Source: Pseudomonas sp. WN033 (GTDB taxonomy: Bacteria; Pseudomonadota; Gammaproteobacteria; Pseudomonadales; Pseudomonadaceae). Taken from it: a stretch of DNA of 64,000 nt. The first letter of the stretch is position 1, and every line of letters starts with the position of its first letter. The stretch spans positions 62,001-126,000 of the forward strand of contig NSKG01000010.1 of NCBI GenBank assembly GCA_002287035.1, in the 5' to 3' direction. The notes under the pieces were generated by a model, which was given only the letters and a program-made list of their open reading frames with translations, searched no databases and had not been told where the DNA came from. Shown piece by piece: positions 35,363-43,732 of the stretch. The position numbers and the translations under genes were made by a program.

Positions 35363-36271
35363 ATGGCTATCAGGCAGCCGGTGGCAGTGGCGGACAGCGG
35401 GTTGGATAGCCAGGCCGCCGATGCCTTTGGCTGGGCTCTCCAGCACCCTGGGGTGTCGCACCGCGTAATGGTGGATGGCGTGTGGCTGCATTACCTGGGC
35501 TGGAACCTTGAGGCCAGTGACAAGCCTTTGCTGTTGCTGGTCCATGGTTTGCGTGGACATGCCCACTGGTGGGACGGGATTGCGCCGTACTTGGCGGAGG
35601 GCTACCGGGTCATAGCCCTGGACCTTTCCGGCATGGGTGACAGTGATCATCGTCAAAGCTACTCCTTCCAGTATGCCGCCGGTGATATTGCCGGCCTGGT
35701 CGAGGTGCTTGGGCTTGGGCCGGTAACGGCTATAGGCCACAGCTATGGTGGCGTAAGGCTGCTCAAGGCCTGTGCCGATCATCCGCAGCTGTTCAAGCGG
35801 CTGATCATCCTCGACAGCTACATGTACTTTCCCGAGGAAGCACCGCCGCACGATCCCAGCAAACCGGTACGACGCTACTATCCCGATCTGGAAACGGCCA
35901 TGGGCCGCTACCGGCTAGTTCCGGAGCAGCCCTGTTTCGAACCCGCTGTGCTGGCGCATATTGCCCGACACTCGCTGCGTGAAGAAAGCGAGGGATGGTG
36001 CTGGAAATTCGACCCCCTGTTGCCGGCAGGCATCAGCCATGAAATTCCCGCTCGTGAGTTGTTACCGCTGGTGCGGCGTCCGGTGCATGTGGTTTACGCC
36101 GGTGGCAGCGCTGTGGTGAGTGCGGCGCATGCCGGGGAAACCGTAGCCTTGCTGCCTTTCGGACAAGGGCCTGTCGAACTGCCCGCCGCCTACCATCACA
36201 TGATGATCGATCAACCCCGGGAGCTGACAGCGTTGCTCAAAAAACTGCTGGCTGATGGAGATATGACATGA
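35363..36271 (+). CDS. Alpha/beta hydrolase (paralogue of 27933)
   Basis: 302 residues from MAIRQPVA, one base after the crotonase stop. It has LVHGLRGHAHWWD, GHSYGG (Ser) and catalytic His in PAAYHHMMIDQP. It closely resembles the hydrolase at 27933-28823 over most of its length. Placement between two crotonases suggests it hydrolyses a product of crotonase action, for example a 1,3-diketone, a lactone or a CoA thioester. The downstream gene overlaps by ATGA. Confidence 0.85.
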   Translation: MAIRQPVAVADSGLDSQAADAFGWALQHPGVSHRVMVDGVWLHYLGWNLEASDKPLLLLVHGLRGHAHWWDGIAPYLAEGYRVIALDLSGMGDSDHRQSYSFQYAAGDIAGLVEVLGLGPVTAIGHSYGGVRLLKACADHPQLFKRLIILDSYMYFPEEAPPHDPSKPVRRYYPDLETAMGRYRLVPEQPCFEPAVLAHIARHSLREESEGWCWKFDPLLPAGISHEIPARELLPLVRRPVHVVYAGGSAVVSAAHAGETVALLPFGQGPVELPAAYHHMMIDQPRELTALLKKLLADGDMT

Positions 36272-37047
36272 GTGATCTGGTTCTTGAGCAGCGGCACGAT
36301 GCCGTTGCGCTATTGACGCTGAATAACCCGAAGACGCGCAACGCGCTGTCTCGGGATCTGCTGTTTGTGCTGGCCGACTGTCTGGAGCGCCTGAACGAGG
36401 ACGATAGCTGTCGCGCCATCGTTCTGCGTGGCGGCAACGGCCACTTCTGTTCGGGTGGCGATGTGTCAGGCATGACGGCCGAGCGCCCGCTGCCGGTTGG
36501 CCGAGGCCGTATGACTTTGGGCCATCGTGTTGTCAGTGCCATGGTCAAGGGTAACAAACCGGTCATCGCCGCGGTGGAGGGCTATGCTGCCGGGGCGGGT
36601 TTTTCCCTGGCCTGTGCTGCGGATTACATGATTGCAGCGCCGAGTGCGAAGTTCGTTTCATCCTTTGTCAAGGTTGGGTTGGTACCGGATCTGGGGTTAC
36701 TTTGGAGCCTGCCTCGACGTATTGGCCTGGCCCAGGCGCGGCGCATATTCTATTCGGCGGCGATTACCGAGATTGAAGAGGCGTTGCGCCTAGGCATCGT
36801 CGACGAGCAGGTAGCCGGTAGCGACCGGTTACTGGAGCGGGCGCTGGAGCTGGCAGCCCAATTCACGGCTCATGCACCTCTCTCGGTGACACTGGTACGC
36901 TCGGCATTGGCCCGCGGCATGGATACGCTGGACCAGGCTCTGGCTTATGAGATGGACAATCAGGCGGCGCTTTACCTGACCGATGATCACAAGGAAGCGG
37001 TCAATGCCTTCATGAACAAGCGTACTCCGGAGTTTCGCGGTCGCTGA
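36268..37047 (+). CDS. PaaG-like enoyl-CoA isomerase (crotonase family)
   Basis: 259 residues. FCSGGDVSGM forms the oxyanion region. The first Glu is absent (GAGFSLACAAD). The motif GLVPDLGLLWSLPRRIG carries the Asp that acts as the base in PaaG-type 2,3-enoyl-CoA isomerases. It therefore probably shifts a double bond in an unsaturated acyl-CoA or ring. It is last in its operon and is followed by a strong terminator. Confidence 0.85.
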   Translation: MSDLVLEQRHDAVALLTLNNPKTRNALSRDLLFVLADCLERLNEDDSCRAIVLRGGNGHFCSGGDVSGMTAERPLPVGRGRMTLGHRVVSAMVKGNKPVIAAVEGYAAGAGFSLACAADYMIAAPSAKFVSSFVKVGLVPDLGLLWSLPRRIGLAQARRIFYSAAITEIEEALRLGIVDEQVAGSDRLLERALELAAQFTAHAPLSVTLVRSALARGMDTLDQALAYEMDNQAALYLTDDHKEAVNAFMNKRTPEFRGR

Positions 37048-37072
37048 GCATGAAGCTCAAGCTGGATGACGA

Positions 37073-37105
37073 GGCGGACCAGTCACAGGCTGGTCCGCCT
37101 TTTTT
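37073..37105. terminator. Intrinsic terminator
   Basis: GGCGGACCAG (37073-37082) pairs with CTGGTCCGCC (37090-37099) and is followed by six T that run into the stop codon of the convergent fused ACAD gene. It ends the crotonase-hydrolase-crotonase unit. Confidence 0.82.
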
Positions 37106-39333
37106 CAGCTCCGCGATTTCGGCATGCCGAGCGCCTGCTCGGCTATCAGGCTGCGCTGGATTTCACTGGTACCGCCGTAGATGGTCATGCCGATTGACTG
37201 GCGATAGCCCAGTTCGACCAGGTCCAGGTCATTGCCCTGGTTCTGCAGCAAGGATTGTGGGGCGCACAGTTCCATCAGATCGCTGGCATCGCGCCGGTAA
37301 TACTCGGTAGAGAATACCTTGGACATCGGCCCGAAAGCGGCGCGACCGGGAACCTGATGCATTACTCCCCAGATGGCACGATAGCAGAGACTGCGGGCAA
37401 TAGTGGTGTGGGTCGCCACCCGGGCCAGGCGCCGGCGCACGTCCTTGTCGTCCAGCATGCTACGTTCACCCTGCCTGGTCGTACGGGCCCATTGCAGGGC
37501 GTGGCGCAGCATGTTGCTGTAGCTGATGCGGTACTGGTCACCACCATGCTCCAGCTCCAGGGTGGCGGCCATGACTGCAACACCCTGATTGACCTCGCCG
37601 ATGCGGTAGTGATCACTGAGCCGCACGTCGCTGAGATAGGTGATGTTGGTCCGCTCATCATGCAATGTGTGTACCGGGTGTACTTCGATGCCGGGCAGGT
37701 TCATGGGCGCCAGGAACAACGTCAGGCCTGCGTGCTTGGGCGCATCGGGATCAGTGCGCGCCAACAGGAATATGTAGTCGGCCAGGTTGCCCGCTGTGGT
37801 GAATATCTTCTGGCCATTGATCAGCCAGTCACCAGTATCAGTGAGCTCGGCACGGGTTCTGGCGGCAAACACGTCGGAGCCACAGGTGGGTTCGCTGAAG
37901 CCCAGGCAGGCAAGGGCTTCGCCGCTGCCGAAACGTGGCAGTACCTCCTCTTTGAGTGCCTCGCTGGCAAAACGCATGGTAATCTGCCCGACCTGGTTGG
38001 TAATGGGCGCGGTAATGCGTTGCCAGTTGAACTCCTCGAAGACCTCCTGCAGCGCGGCCATATCGAAGGGTGACTTGCCGCGTCCACCAAAGGCCTCCGG
38101 CCAGTGCGGGTACAGCAGACCGGCCTCTGCCAGCTGGCGATTGAAGCCGGCGTGATAACCGTCTACGGAATGGTGGGCGTGGGCCCTGAGCTCATCGGTA
38201 AGGTGGCTGTTGAAGAAGGCTCGTGCCTCGTCGGCGAAAGCCTCGGCATCAGCACCATAGCCAAACTCCAGGTCCGTTTCGCCCGCATCGGGTAATGGGA
38301 AGGGCGAGCCGGTAGACCACAGGCGGGTGGCGATCAGCTCAAGCTCGGCTTGTGGATCGCCACGCAGCAGCGACCAGCCCCTGGCGCGCCGGTAATACAA
38401 CTGAATGTCGTACTCCATTGATACGCCATAGCCGCCAAAGGTACGCAGCGCCGTTGCTGTGGCTCTGGGGGCGGCTTGGGTGGCCCACCACCAGGCCATC
38501 GAAACCAGCGCTGGGGCATCAGTGTCGCCCGTCGCGATGGCTGATATCGCATGCCAGGTCAGCAATCTGCTGCCGTCGATGTCGGTGATTGCGTCCGCCA
38601 ATGGATGGGCGATGCCCTGATAGCCGCCGATAGGGCGACCGAACTGTATCCGTTCGCGTGAATACTCCGCCGCCATATGTATCGCCTGCGCCGCAAGACC
38701 ATAGAGCATGGCGGCCTTGAGCAGCTTCCATTCTTCGATGGCTGCCTGGAAAAGCTGGTAGCAGCTGTCACCGGATGCGACAAGCTCACGGCTGGCGATC
38801 AGCTCCAGCTGTTCGGGCTGAACGATGGTGAGGCAGTCCGACCCGAGATTGTCCGCCTGACCGATGGTGCCTCGGGCGTTGACGGCAAACAGCTGTTTGC
38901 CTTCCAGTACTAGGACGGCTTCGGCAACGCTCAGTGCCGGCAAGCATGCCTGCTGATCCCCACTCAGAGCCAAGGGAGAGAGGGTGACTAGTGCGCCACC
39001 GCGAATGCGCTCCAGCAGGACTGTCGCAGCAGGGCTATCCAGTTGGGCCAGCAGAGCGGCAACGGGCAGGGCTTCGGCCAGGGGTACCGAGGCCAGGTAG
39101 CGTCCAGCCTGTTCGGCTATCAGCACCGCTTCAAGCAGTCCGGCGCCACTGCCTCCGGCGCCCTCTGGCAAGCGCAGCAGAGGGATGCCCATCTCTACCA
39201 GGCTGTCCCACAGGCTAGGATCGAAACCGGTTGATTCGGCCACTCTGACACGGAGCATGGAGGATTCATTGGCAAACAGTCGCGCGACGCTATCACCCAG
39301 CAGCTTCTGCTCATCACTCAGGAAAAGGTTCAC
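37105..39333 (-). CDS. Tandem acyl-CoA dehydrogenase (two ACAD domains in one chain)
   Basis: About 742 residues from a GTG at 39333 with a strong purine-rich ribosome site (GGAGGGGGAG); the longer frame overlaps the ferredoxin gene. Residues 1 to about 370 form one ACAD domain whose C-terminal LRTFGGYGVSMEY lacks the catalytic Glu site. The rest forms a second ACAD domain with GFSEPTCGSD and TIYGGTSEIQRS, which holds the catalytic Glu. The two halves correspond to the two subunits of heteromeric ACADs such as ChsE1-ChsE2 of Mycobacterium. It should introduce a 2,3-double bond in a bulky acyl-CoA, passing electrons to ETF. It is last in the OYE-ACAD operon. Confidence 0.85.
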   Translation of the reverse strand: MNLFLSDEQKLLGDSVARLFANESSMLRVRVAESTGFDPSLWDSLVEMGIPLLRLPEGAGGSGAGLLEAVLIAEQAGRYLASVPLAEALPVAALLAQLDSPAATVLLERIRGGALVTLSPLALSGDQQACLPALSVAEAVLVLEGKQLFAVNARGTIGQADNLGSDCLTIVQPEQLELIASRELVASGDSCYQLFQAAIEEWKLLKAAMLYGLAAQAIHMAAEYSRERIQFGRPIGGYQGIAHPLADAITDIDGSRLLTWHAISAIATGDTDAPALVSMAWWWATQAAPRATATALRTFGGYGVSMEYDIQLYYRRARGWSLLRGDPQAELELIATRLWSTGSPFPLPDAGETDLEFGYGADAEAFADEARAFFNSHLTDELRAHAHHSVDGYHAGFNRQLAEAGLLYPHWPEAFGGRGKSPFDMAALQEVFEEFNWQRITAPITNQVGQITMRFASEALKEEVLPRFGSGEALACLGFSEPTCGSDVFAARTRAELTDTGDWLINGQKIFTTAGNLADYIFLLARTDPDAPKHAGLTLFLAPMNLPGIEVHPVHTLHDERTNITYLSDVRLSDHYRIGEVNQGVAVMAATLELEHGGDQYRISYSNMLRHALQWARTTRQGERSMLDDKDVRRRLARVATHTTIARSLCYRAIWGVMHQVPGRAAFGPMSKVFSTEYYRRDASDLMELCAPQSLLQNQGNDLDLVELGYRQSIGMTIYGGTSEIQRSLIAEQALGMPKSRS

Positions 39334-39347
39334 GATGACTCCCCCTC

Positions 39348-39668
39348 CTAAAGCTGGCTTACGGGAAGATGAACGACCAGCCCGTCGAGCTGCTCGCTGG
39401 CAACGATCCTGCATAGCAGTCGACTGTTGTCCCGCGGCTCGATAGCGCAACTGAGCATTACCGTCTCGTCGGCATCGGCCGGGTCGAGCAGGGGAGCCCA
39501 GTCCGGAGCGATATAGCCGTGGCAGGTAGCGCAGGCACAGTTGCCACCGCAATCGCCGAGGATGCCCGGCAAAGCGTTGTCTACCGCGGCTTGCATCAGC
39601 GAGATGCCGGCGGATATGTCAATCCGGTGTTCATTGCCCTGATGTTCTACGAAAATGATCGATGGCAT
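39348..39668 (-). CDS. [2Fe-2S] ferredoxin, adrenodoxin/Pdx-type
   Basis: 106 residues with the cluster motif C-x5-C-x2-C in DCGGNCACATCHG and the fourth Cys in MLSCAIEP. This plant/adrenodoxin-like type normally serves P450s or Rieske oxygenases. No P450 is present in the window; the Rieske oxygenase at 11137 is a possible partner 27 kb away. It lies between the CoA ligase and the fused ACAD in one operon. Confidence 0.88.
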   Translation of the reverse strand: MPSIIFVEHQGNEHRIDISAGISLMQAAVDNALPGILGDCGGNCACATCHGYIAPDWAPLLDPADADETVMLSCAIEPRDNSRLLCRIVASEQLDGLVVHLPVSQL

Positions 39669-39759
39669 GGAGGGTTCCTTGTAAGGGGCAAGGCGGCTGA
39701 GTCAGGTGCCGAGCACTATTGTTTTGATGCCATTGGCGGTCTGACGTGGCCGAACGTTG

Positions 39760-41316
39760 CTAGCGCGCTACGGCGTACCGTTGGCGAAGTTCGATCTTGT
39801 TGACCTTGCCGGTGACGAGCTTGGGCAATGCTTCAACGACGATGATCGTTTTCGGCTTTTTATAGCTGGCGATCAGTGAGCGGGTATGCGCAATCAGTTC
39901 CTTTTCCGTGACTGACTTGCCCTGGGCGAAGGTAACGACGGCACAGACGTTTTCTCCCCATTTGGGGTCGGGAATACCTATCACGGCGCACTCTGACACT
40001 GCGGGGTGCTGCAGCAGCGCCTCCTCGACTTCGCGGGAATAAACATTTTCACCACCGGTGATGATCATGTCTTTCTTGCGGTCGACCAGATACAGAAACC
40101 CGTCTTCATCGAACTTACCCATGTCACCGGTATGCACCCAGCCATCACGCAGGGTTTCCATGCTGGTAGGGTGGTTGTTCCAGTAACCACGGAACATGGC
40201 GGCACTGCGAGCGACAATCTCCCCAGGTACATTGGGCGGGCATTCATTGCCGTCGTCATCGAGGATTTTTGCTTGCAGGTTGGGGTAGGGCTTGCCGACC
40301 GAACCCAGTCGTTTGCGATCCACCTCGCTTCCGTCCGGCCGATGCTGGGTAGTGGACAGGCAGAACATGCAGATTTCGCTCTGACCGAACAGGTTGACGA
40401 AACCGCAGCCGTCGAAGGTCGCAATCGCCCGCTTGAGTACCGGAACGGACATGGGCGCAGCGGAATAGATGATGGTGCGTACGCTCGACAGGTCCGCTTC
40501 GGCGACGTAGGGGTGGTCCAGGACCATCTGCACCATGGTCGGCGCCAGTAACAGGATACTGAGCTTTTCCTTCTCGATGGCCTTGAGCACGTCCAGTGGT
40601 TCGAACTGGCGCTGCAGAAAGGCCGCACCGCCGCGCACATGCTGCGACAGGCTTATGACCATGCCGCCCAGGTGGAACATGGGCATGACGATCAGGGTGA
40701 TGTCCGGCTGCTGCATGTCGCAGAGCCAGGTATCCATCTGTATCAGTTGGCGGTATTCACGGTGTCCCCATATGACGCCTTTGGGTTTGCCGGTGGTGCC
40801 GCTGGTGTAGATCAGGCAGCAAATGTCCTGCTCTCGCGAGCGGGTCGGCGGACCGCTGTCGGCGCCGCTGGCGACAAATGCCTCATAGTTCAGGGCCCAG
40901 TCGGCTTCTCCATCGATACAGACAAAAGTTTCAACCGATGACAGTTCGTGGCGCAGCTCTTCCATTACCGGCAGATACTGGGCTTCGAAGATGAACAGCC
41001 GCGGTGAGCCGTCCCGGATGATGCTGGCGATCTCTGCCGGGGCCAGACGAAAGTTGACCGGTGCGAGGATGAAGCCGGCCCACTGGGTTGCCGCCATGAT
41101 TTCACCAAACTCGATGGAGTTCATCGACAGCACGCCGACCCGATCCTGGTGACGTACACCGGCGTCGTACATCGCCGAGCCGGCCTTGAGGCCTCGGGCC
41201 AGCAACTGGCCATGGGTTATGCGACGTTCGCCTTGTATATAGGCCGGTTCATTCCTGTAGAACTGCGCTCGCTGCTCAAGGTCATCGGCAAAGGATAGGG
41301 GAAGATGGTCATGCAT
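39760..41316 (-). CDS. AMP-forming acyl-CoA ligase
   Basis: 518 residues, a FadD-like ligase distinct from the two paralogues above. P-loop YTSGTTGKPKG, NLFGQSE, WVHTGDMGKFDEDG and the catalytic Lys in VTGKVNKIELR are visible. It overlaps the upstream ACAD gene by 8 bases, so it is translated with the ACAD pair that would use its CoA-ester product. Confidence 0.88.
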   Translation of the reverse strand: MHDHLPLSFADDLEQRAQFYRNEPAYIQGERRITHGQLLARGLKAGSAMYDAGVRHQDRVGVLSMNSIEFGEIMAATQWAGFILAPVNFRLAPAEIASIIRDGSPRLFIFEAQYLPVMEELRHELSSVETFVCIDGEADWALNYEAFVASGADSGPPTRSREQDICCLIYTSGTTGKPKGVIWGHREYRQLIQMDTWLCDMQQPDITLIVMPMFHLGGMVISLSQHVRGGAAFLQRQFEPLDVLKAIEKEKLSILLLAPTMVQMVLDHPYVAEADLSSVRTIIYSAAPMSVPVLKRAIATFDGCGFVNLFGQSEICMFCLSTTQHRPDGSEVDRKRLGSVGKPYPNLQAKILDDDGNECPPNVPGEIVARSAAMFRGYWNNHPTSMETLRDGWVHTGDMGKFDEDGFLYLVDRKKDMIITGGENVYSREVEEALLQHPAVSECAVIGIPDPKWGENVCAVVTFAQGKSVTEKELIAHTRSLIASYKKPKTIIVVEALPKLVTGKVNKIELRQRYAVAR

Positions 41317-42472
41317 ACAGGGCTCCTTTCAACGGCTGGTCGAGCTGGTCAAGACCGAGGCTGGAACGATCGAGGTGGAAACCCGAGTCGCCGAAGCGCT
41401 GCTCGAACATGACCGCGCTCTTGTAATGGTGACCAACCGCGTATTCCTCGGTCGTGCCGATGCCGCCATGCAGCTGGATGCCCTGGCTGGCGACAAAATA
41501 GACTGCCTTGGCTATCTGGTATTTGGCCGCGGAGATGGCTACCCGCCGGCGCTCGGCATCGGTGGATTCCAGGGCCGCCAGGGCGCTGTGCAGGATGGCT
41601 CTGGACTGGTCGGTTTCCACGAACATTTCCGCCATGCGGTGCTGCAGTGCCTGAAACTGGGCCAGCGGCTTACCGTACTGGACCCGGGTTTTCAGATAGT
41701 CGGCAGTCATCGCCATGACCGCCTCCATGGAGCCTATGGCTGCGGAGCAACCTGCCAGGATGGCCAGATCCAGCGCTTGTTCCAGTGCCTCCTCGGTCAG
41801 CCCGTCATTCAGTAGCAGAGCGGTTGCGGGCAGTTGTACGTCATTCAAACGGATATCCGCGCCGCGGCTGCCATCGATCAGCTCGTAGTGCTCGCTTGAG
41901 AGCCCGGCGCTGTGGCTGTCAACGATGAACAGCCCCAGGTCTGTTGATCCTTCCAGTTGCGCGCTGACCAACAGCATGTTGGCGGCAGCGCCGTGAAACA
42001 CCCGATGTTTCTGGCCGCTCAGGCTCCAGCCATCAGTGGTTCTGGTAGCGCTGGTCCGGACCTGGAAGTCATATTCGTTACGCGAGTTCTGTTCCTGATG
42101 GGCCAGGGCGACAATCAACTCGCCTGAGGCGATCTGGCCAAGCAGTTGTTCGCGTTGTGTGGGGGCGGTGCTGGCGCCGATCAGGCTGGCTGCGAGGATT
42201 GCCGTATCCACCAGCGGTTCGACTACCAGGGCGGAACCCAGCGGCTCCATGAGCATGACGACATCGGTGGCGCTGCCACCCAGTCCGCCACAGGACTCTG
42301 GTATCGCCAGGGCCAGCCAGCCCATCTCGGCAAACTGGTTCCAGTGCTGGCGGCTGAAGCCCTCAGGATTGCCGCCGATGTGGCGGCGCTCTTCGAAGCT
42401 GTACTTGTCGCGGCCATAGCGCTCGGCGCTGTCGACAAGCATTCTCTGTTCGTCTGTCAGGGAAAAATTCAT
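41309..42472 (-). CDS. Acyl-CoA dehydrogenase, Glu-less (beta-type) subunit
   Basis: 387 residues with a full ACAD fold. The region GIQLHGGIGTTEEYAVGHHYK lies where one partner of heteromeric ACADs contributes to FAD binding but lacks the GGxxEIQR catalytic Glu. It follows directly after the catalytic-type ACAD at 42475 (2-base gap), giving an alpha-beta pair. It probably works only as the complex. Confidence 0.85.
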   Translation of the reverse strand: MNFSLTDEQRMLVDSAERYGRDKYSFEERRHIGGNPEGFSRQHWNQFAEMGWLALAIPESCGGLGGSATDVVMLMEPLGSALVVEPLVDTAILAASLIGASTAPTQREQLLGQIASGELIVALAHQEQNSRNEYDFQVRTSATRTTDGWSLSGQKHRVFHGAAANMLLVSAQLEGSTDLGLFIVDSHSAGLSSEHYELIDGSRGADIRLNDVQLPATALLLNDGLTEEALEQALDLAILAGCSAAIGSMEAVMAMTADYLKTRVQYGKPLAQFQALQHRMAEMFVETDQSRAILHSALAALESTDAERRRVAISAAKYQIAKAVYFVASQGIQLHGGIGTTEEYAVGHHYKSAVMFEQRFGDSGFHLDRSSLGLDQLDQPLKGALYA

Positions 42473-42474
42473 GG

Positions 42475-43677
42475 TCAGAATCCGAATGCCAGTTTGGCAA
42501 TGATGTTTTTTTGAACTTCCATGGCACCGCCGTAAATGGTGCAGGACCGCAGATACATGAGGTCAGCCGTCACGCCTGGGGTATAGGCCGGCCAGAGCGG
42601 ATTGCCGTCAGGTTCGGCATAGGCTTCCTCGCGGCGATACACACGCAGGCTGCGCTGGCCGAGGGCTTCCACCATCAATTCGGTCAGTTTCTGCTGCAGG
42701 GACGAACCGCGAATCTTCAGTACCGAGGCACAGGCGCTGATCGGATGGCGGCTGGGGGCCTCATGCATGACGCGCAGCACCGACCACTCCAGGGCATCCA
42801 CTTCAATACGCAGGGCTGCCAGTTTGCGCCGGAAGTCGGCATCCTCCAGCAGCGGCTTGCCACCCTTGAGCTCATGGGCGGCGATATTGCGGATACGCTC
42901 TAGGTCGGCACGTGCCTTGTGGATGTCCGCGCTCGATGTGCGTTCATTGGAAAGCAGAAATTTCGCATAGACCCAGGCACTTCCGGGCTCGCCGATCAGG
43001 TTCTCGCGCGGTACCCGGACATTGTCCAGGAACACTTCGCAGGTCGAGCCTTCTCCATTGATCATAGGAATCTGCCGAACGGTGACGCCGGGGCTCTTCA
43101 TGTCGATGATGATCATGGATATGCCCTTTTGCGGGCGGTCGCTGTTCTCCGTGCGGACCAAGAAGAAGCCCTGCTCGCAGTACTGACCCTCGGTGGTCCA
43201 CAGCTTCTGGCCGTTGATGATGTAGTCATCACCATCGATCACGGCCGAGGTTTTCAGCGAGGCAAGGTCGGAGCCGGCGCCTGGCTCGGAAAACCCTTGG
43301 GCCCACATTTCCTCACCCTTGATGATCGCCGGCAGATAACGGGCTTTCTGTGCCTCGCTGCCAAAGGTATACAGCACCGGCCCGATCAGTCGCAGGCCCT
43401 GCCAGCGTAATTCAGGGGCGCCGGCGAGCCGGCATTCCAGCTCGAAGATATGGTTCTGGATATGGCTCCAGCCGGTACCGCCATATTCCAGTGGCCAGTG
43501 TGGCGCCGCCCAGCCCTTTTCCGCCAGCACACGGTTCCACCAGCGACGGTCATCTTCATTCGGCGGATGCATGCCGGTATGGGATCGGCGTATGACATCC
43601 TCACTGAGTTTCTCCCGCAGGAATGCCCTGACTTCCTCACGGAAAGCTTCATCATCCGCGGTCATGTAAAGTTCCAT
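42475..43677 (-). CDS. Acyl-CoA dehydrogenase, catalytic (alpha-type) subunit
   Basis: 400 residues (a second ATG 12 bases inside is also possible). GFSEPGAGSDLASL binds substrate and FAD, and TIYGGAMEVQKN carries the catalytic Glu. It pairs with the Glu-less ACAD directly downstream. This FadE26/ChsE-like type is common in steroid and cyclic-acid pathways. Confidence 0.86.
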   Translation of the reverse strand: MELYMTADDEAFREEVRAFLREKLSEDVIRRSHTGMHPPNEDDRRWWNRVLAEKGWAAPHWPLEYGGTGWSHIQNHIFELECRLAGAPELRWQGLRLIGPVLYTFGSEAQKARYLPAIIKGEEMWAQGFSEPGAGSDLASLKTSAVIDGDDYIINGQKLWTTEGQYCEQGFFLVRTENSDRPQKGISMIIIDMKSPGVTVRQIPMINGEGSTCEVFLDNVRVPRENLIGEPGSAWVYAKFLLSNERTSSADIHKARADLERIRNIAAHELKGGKPLLEDADFRRKLAALRIEVDALEWSVLRVMHEAPSRHPISACASVLKIRGSSLQQKLTELMVEALGQRSLRVYRREEAYAEPDGNPLWPAYTPGVTADLMYLRSCTIYGGAMEVQKNIIAKLAFGF

Positions 43678-43732
43678 GATTGTTTCCTCAAGCTATGCCT
43701 GCGCACAGGTAGCGTTGTGTTCAGACCTGTTA

